Shown here: positions 13,877 to 16,418 of the stretch, piece after piece | Layout: each line of letters starts with the position of its first letter | Numbering within the stretch: position 1 is the stretch's first letter | Origin: UBA4923 sp964486135 | Lineage (GTDB): Bacteria > Bacillota > Clostridia > Saccharofermentanales > DTU023 | Reading direction: 5' to 3' | DNA length: 16,418 nt | NCBI GenBank assembly: GCA_964486135.1 | Contig: CAZAKT010000032.1 | Span: 1-16,418, forward strand | The notes under the pieces: generated by a model | Database searches by the model: none | Seen by the model: the letters and a program-made list of their open reading frames with translations, nothing else | Told to the model about the DNA's origin: nothing | Made by a program: the position numbers and the translations under genes

Positions 13877-16255
13877 ATGGATAAAGCTTTACTCAAAGAG
13901 AAGGTGGAAGCTCACCTTTACGCCGGTTACGGCAAGGGCCTTGCCCACGCCTCCGAACACGAGTTCTGGACGGCACTTTCAAAAACTGTCATGGAGGAGA
14001 TCGGGCCCGACTGGGAGAAGTCCCGGACCCTCTACGAAGAGGGCCGTCAGGTCCACTATTTTTCGGCCGAGTTCCTGGTCGGCCGCAGTCTGCAAAACAA
14101 CTTGCTCAACCGGGGTCTCTTCGACCATGTCAAGTCCTTTGTCGAGGAGGCCGGTTTTGACTTTGATTCGGTCCTGGGCGAGGAGACGGACCCGGCTCTG
14201 GGCAATGGGGGTCTGGGACGGCTGGCAGCCTGTTTTCTCGATTCCTCAGCTACTATGAACCTCCCGGTCAAGGGCCACGGCCTCCTCTACCGCTACGGTC
14301 TCTTCCGCCAGGAGATCGAGCACGGCCATCAGAAGGAATACCCGGACGCCTGGATGGAGCTCCCCTATCCCTTTATGGTCATGCGGCGGGAGGACAAGGT
14401 CCTGGTCCGCTTCAACGATATGAAGGTCTGGGCTGTCCCCATGGACCTGCCCATCACGGGTCACGGGACGGAAAATATCAATACCCTCCGCCTTTGGCGG
14501 GTGGAGCCGGCCGAGGAGTTCGACTTCAACCTCTTCAACTCCCAGCGCTTCGACGATGCTGTTATTCAAAGGAACCGGGTTATGGATATCTGCCGGGTCC
14601 TTTATCCCAACGACACCACCTACGATGGCAAGGTCCTCCGCGTCCGCCAGCAGTACTTCTTCGTCTCGGCCTCCCTGCAGACCCTGGTGCTGAAGTACCG
14701 GGAGCGCCACGGCTATGACTTCTCCCATTTTGCAGAGGAGAATGTCATCCAGCTGAACGATACCCATCCGGTCCTGGCCATCCCTGAGCTTATGCGTCTG
14801 CTCCTGGATGAGAACCGGCAGAGCTGGGAGGAAGCCTGGGAGATTGTCACCCAGGTCTTTGCCTTCACCAACCACACCATCATGCAGGAGGCCCTGGAGA
14901 AGTGGGATCTTGAGATCTTCCGCTTCCTTTTCCCCCGGGTCCTGGAGATCATTGAGCGGATTGACGCCCAGTTCAGGCAGGAGGCCTTCCAGCATGGCTT
15001 CAACCAGGATGAGATCCTGCCCCTGGCCCCCATCCACGACGGCAAGGTGCATATGGCCCTCCTGGCCCTCTACGCCTGCCGGTCGGTCAATGGGGTGGCC
15101 AAGATCCACAGCGAGATCCTGAAGCAAGAGGTCTTCAACCCCTTCTACCGCTGGTGGCCGGACAAGTTCAGCAACAAGACCAATGGGGTGACCCCCCGCC
15201 GCTGGCTGGACCAGTGCAATCCGGGTCTTTCCGCCCTCCTGACCCGCCTTTATGGTTCGGACGGCTGGCTGAAGGACATGGACCAGTTGCGCCAGCTCCT
15301 GCCCTACACGGAGGATACCCGGGAGATGAGGAATCTCCTGGAGATCAAGCGGGCCAACAAGGAACGCCTGGCCCGGGTCATCCGGGAGCGGGAGGGGATT
15401 GAGATCGACCCTTCCTTCATCTTCGATGTCCAGATCAAGCGGCTCCACGAGTACAAGCGCCAGCTCATGAATGCCCTGGAGATCCTGGACCGCTACTATT
15501 TCCTCAAGGAGAATCCGGATCTTGACGTCCCACCCGTGGCCTACATCTTTGGGGCCAAGGCGGCGCCCGGCTACTTCCTGGCCAAGGCCACCATCAAGTT
15601 CATCAATGAGGTGGCCTTCCGGGTCAACGCCGACCTGGAGGTCAACCGGAAGATGCGGGTGGTCTTCATGCACAATTACAATGTCTCCCTGGCCGAGCAG
15701 ATCATCCCGGCCGCGGATATCTCAGAGCAGATCTCCACGGTGGGTATGGAGGCTTCCGGAACAGGGAACATGAAGTTCATGATGAACGGGGCCCTGACGG
15801 TGGGGACCTACGATGGGGCCAACATCGAGATCCTGGAGCAGGTGGGCGAGAACAATATCTTCATGTTCGGCCCCCGCCTGAAGGATTTCCCTGACACCAA
15901 GAAATTCTATACCTCCCACTGGCAGTATGAGAACATTGAGGGCCTGCGCCGGGCCGTCGACACCCTGGTTGACGGAACCATGTCGGATGGGAATACAGGG
16001 ATGTTCAGGGCCCTCTACGACCGCCTCCTCCAGGGATCCAGCCAGGAGAAGGCAGACCCTTACTATGTGCTGGGGGATTTCAAGGACTACCGGGAGGCGA
16101 GGCGTTGCGCCCACGAGGCCTACCGGAATCAGATTGACTGGGCGAGGCTATGCTGGAATAATATCTGCTCAAGCGGCTATTTCAGTTCCGACCGGACCAT
16201 AGGCGATTACGCCAATGAAATTTGGCAGGTCGGGCCCAGACTACTCGAGGAGTAA
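13877..16255 (+). CDS. glgP: Glycogen/starch/maltodextrin phosphorylase
   Basis: PLP-dependent GT35 enzyme that releases glucose-1-phosphate from the non-reducing ends of alpha-1,4-glucans in the cytosol. From ATG 13877 the protein is 792 residues, normal for bacterial forms. Family blocks: VHYFSAEFLVGRSLQNNLLN near the N-terminus, DPALGNGGLGRLAACFLDS, HGLLYRYGLFRQ, LNDTHPVLAIPELMR, FTNHTIMQEALEKW, NKTNGVTPRRWL, VQIKRLHEYKRQLMNALEI, and the PLP site EASGTGNMKFMMNGALT with the cofactor lysine at K633. The frame is open back to 13865, but GAGG at 13867-13870 lies 6 bases before ATG 13877. It carries its own promoter, diverges from the prepilin peptidase and is followed 31 bases later by a YdbC-like gene. 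No other glycogen gene is in the window, and no regulatory N-terminal extension is visible. Confidence 0.97.
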   Translation: MDKALLKEKVEAHLYAGYGKGLAHASEHEFWTALSKTVMEEIGPDWEKSRTLYEEGRQVHYFSAEFLVGRSLQNNLLNRGLFDHVKSFVEEAGFDFDSVLGEETDPALGNGGLGRLAACFLDSSATMNLPVKGHGLLYRYGLFRQEIEHGHQKEYPDAWMELPYPFMVMRREDKVLVRFNDMKVWAVPMDLPITGHGTENINTLRLWRVEPAEEFDFNLFNSQRFDDAVIQRNRVMDICRVLYPNDTTYDGKVLRVRQQYFFVSASLQTLVLKYRERHGYDFSHFAEENVIQLNDTHPVLAIPELMRLLLDENRQSWEEAWEIVTQVFAFTNHTIMQEALEKWDLEIFRFLFPRVLEIIERIDAQFRQEAFQHGFNQDEILPLAPIHDGKVHMALLALYACRSVNGVAKIHSEILKQEVFNPFYRWWPDKFSNKTNGVTPRRWLDQCNPGLSALLTRLYGSDGWLKDMDQLRQLLPYTEDTREMRNLLEIKRANKERLARVIREREGIEIDPSFIFDVQIKRLHEYKRQLMNALEILDRYYFLKENPDLDVPPVAYIFGAKAAPGYFLAKATIKFINEVAFRVNADLEVNRKMRVVFMHNYNVSLAEQIIPAADISEQISTVGMEASGTGNMKFMMNGALTVGTYDGANIEILEQVGENNIFMFGPRLKDFPDTKKFYTSHWQYENIEGLRRAVDTLVDGTMSDGNTGMFRALYDRLLQGSSQEKADPYYVLGDFKDYREARRCAHEAYRNQIDWARLCWNNICSSGYFSSDRTIGDYANEIWQVGPRLLEE

Positions 16256-16286
16256 TGCGAGAGCTAGAAAGAGCGAGGAGCAAAAG

Positions 16287-16418
16287 ATGGCAGAGTTTAA
16301 GTTTGAGATTCTAAAAGAGATCGCGGTGCTCTCTTCCAGCCCCAAGTCAGGCTGGAACCGGGAGCTTAATTTTGTGAGCTGGAACGGGAACCCCCCCAAG
16401 CTCGATATACGCGACTGG
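16287..16418 (+). CDS. YdbC-family PC4-like single-stranded nucleic acid-binding protein (5' part)
   Basis: Only the first 44 codons are in the window; the frame runs off the right edge. The visible protein begins MAEFKFEILKEIAVLSSS and contains WNRELNFVSWNGNPPKLDIRDW, which matches the compact (about 70-80 residue) YdbC family of bacterial PC4-like proteins. Family members bind single-stranded DNA and are linked to transcription or DNA metabolism, though their cellular role is poorly known. GAGGAG at 16275-16280 is 6 bases before the ATG. The 31-base gap after glgP with no terminator suggests cotranscription. Confidence 0.88.
   Translation, partial: MAEFKFEILKEIAVLSSSPKSGWNRELNFVSWNGNPPKLDIRDW

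Noticed and set aside
14246..15673. 475-codon open frame opposite glgP
   Set aside because: Shadow of a well-conserved glgP; no ribosome site or domain.
1..16418. A mobile element, defence island, CRISPR array or biosynthetic cluster
   Set aside because: All genes but two are identifiable core functions or known families, base composition looks even, and no transposase, integrase, direct-repeat array or nuclease/helicase pair was seen.

Overview
This is a compact, GC-rich bacterial chromosome segment. AGGAGG-type ribosome binding sites, TmcAL (YlbM), a YwiB/DUF1934 protein, a YdbC-type protein, a short type-3 prolyl-tRNA synthetase and the pta-ackA gene pair all point to a Bacillota, most likely a GC-rich member of the Clostridia. 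The genus cannot be named from the sequence. I see no phage, transposon, CRISPR, toxin-antitoxin or tRNA/rRNA signature, and no gap over 300 bases without a gene. Long open frames opposite the real genes are shadows caused by the GC-rich codon usage.

Layout, left to right. (1) Minus strand, 1-2502: tmcAL (acetate-dependent acetylation of tRNA-Met) followed by tyrS, which lacks only its last codons at the window edge. (2) Plus strand, 2585-3880: an unrecognised membrane-anchored extracytoplasmic protein, divergent from tmcAL. (3) Plus strand, 3886-9133: a promoter and structured leader, then pta, ackA, proS, murI and a DUF1934 gene. The gaps are 10-44 bases, so this is probably one operon joining the acetyl-CoA to acetate + ATP route with prolyl-tRNA charging and D-glutamate supply for peptidoglycan. 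(4) Plus strand, 9134-11978: a consensus promoter with a palindrome over its -35 box, rpmF (L32), an intrinsic terminator, der (ribosome-assembly GTPase), and a polytopic membrane protein resembling CPBP proteases but lacking their metal-binding residues. (5) Minus strand, 11991-13743: a small GxGD prepilin peptidase, then mltG (cell-wall lytic transglycosylase) with its own promoter. (6) Plus strand, 13838 to the end: a promoter, glgP (glycogen phosphorylase) and the start of a YdbC/PC4-like gene.

Most of the window is ordinary growth machinery: translation (tyrS, tmcAL, proS, rpmF, der), acetate energy metabolism (pta, ackA), cell wall (murI, mltG) and glycogen use (glgP). I did not find a convincing new multi-gene system. 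The observations most worth a second look are the probable pseudo-protease after der with a candidate leaderless start, the 15-base palindrome over the rpmF -35 box, the terminator just ahead of der, the two-hairpin leader of pta-ackA, the unknown anchored protein at 2585-3880, and repeated use of extended -10 (TGnTAtAAT) promoters.
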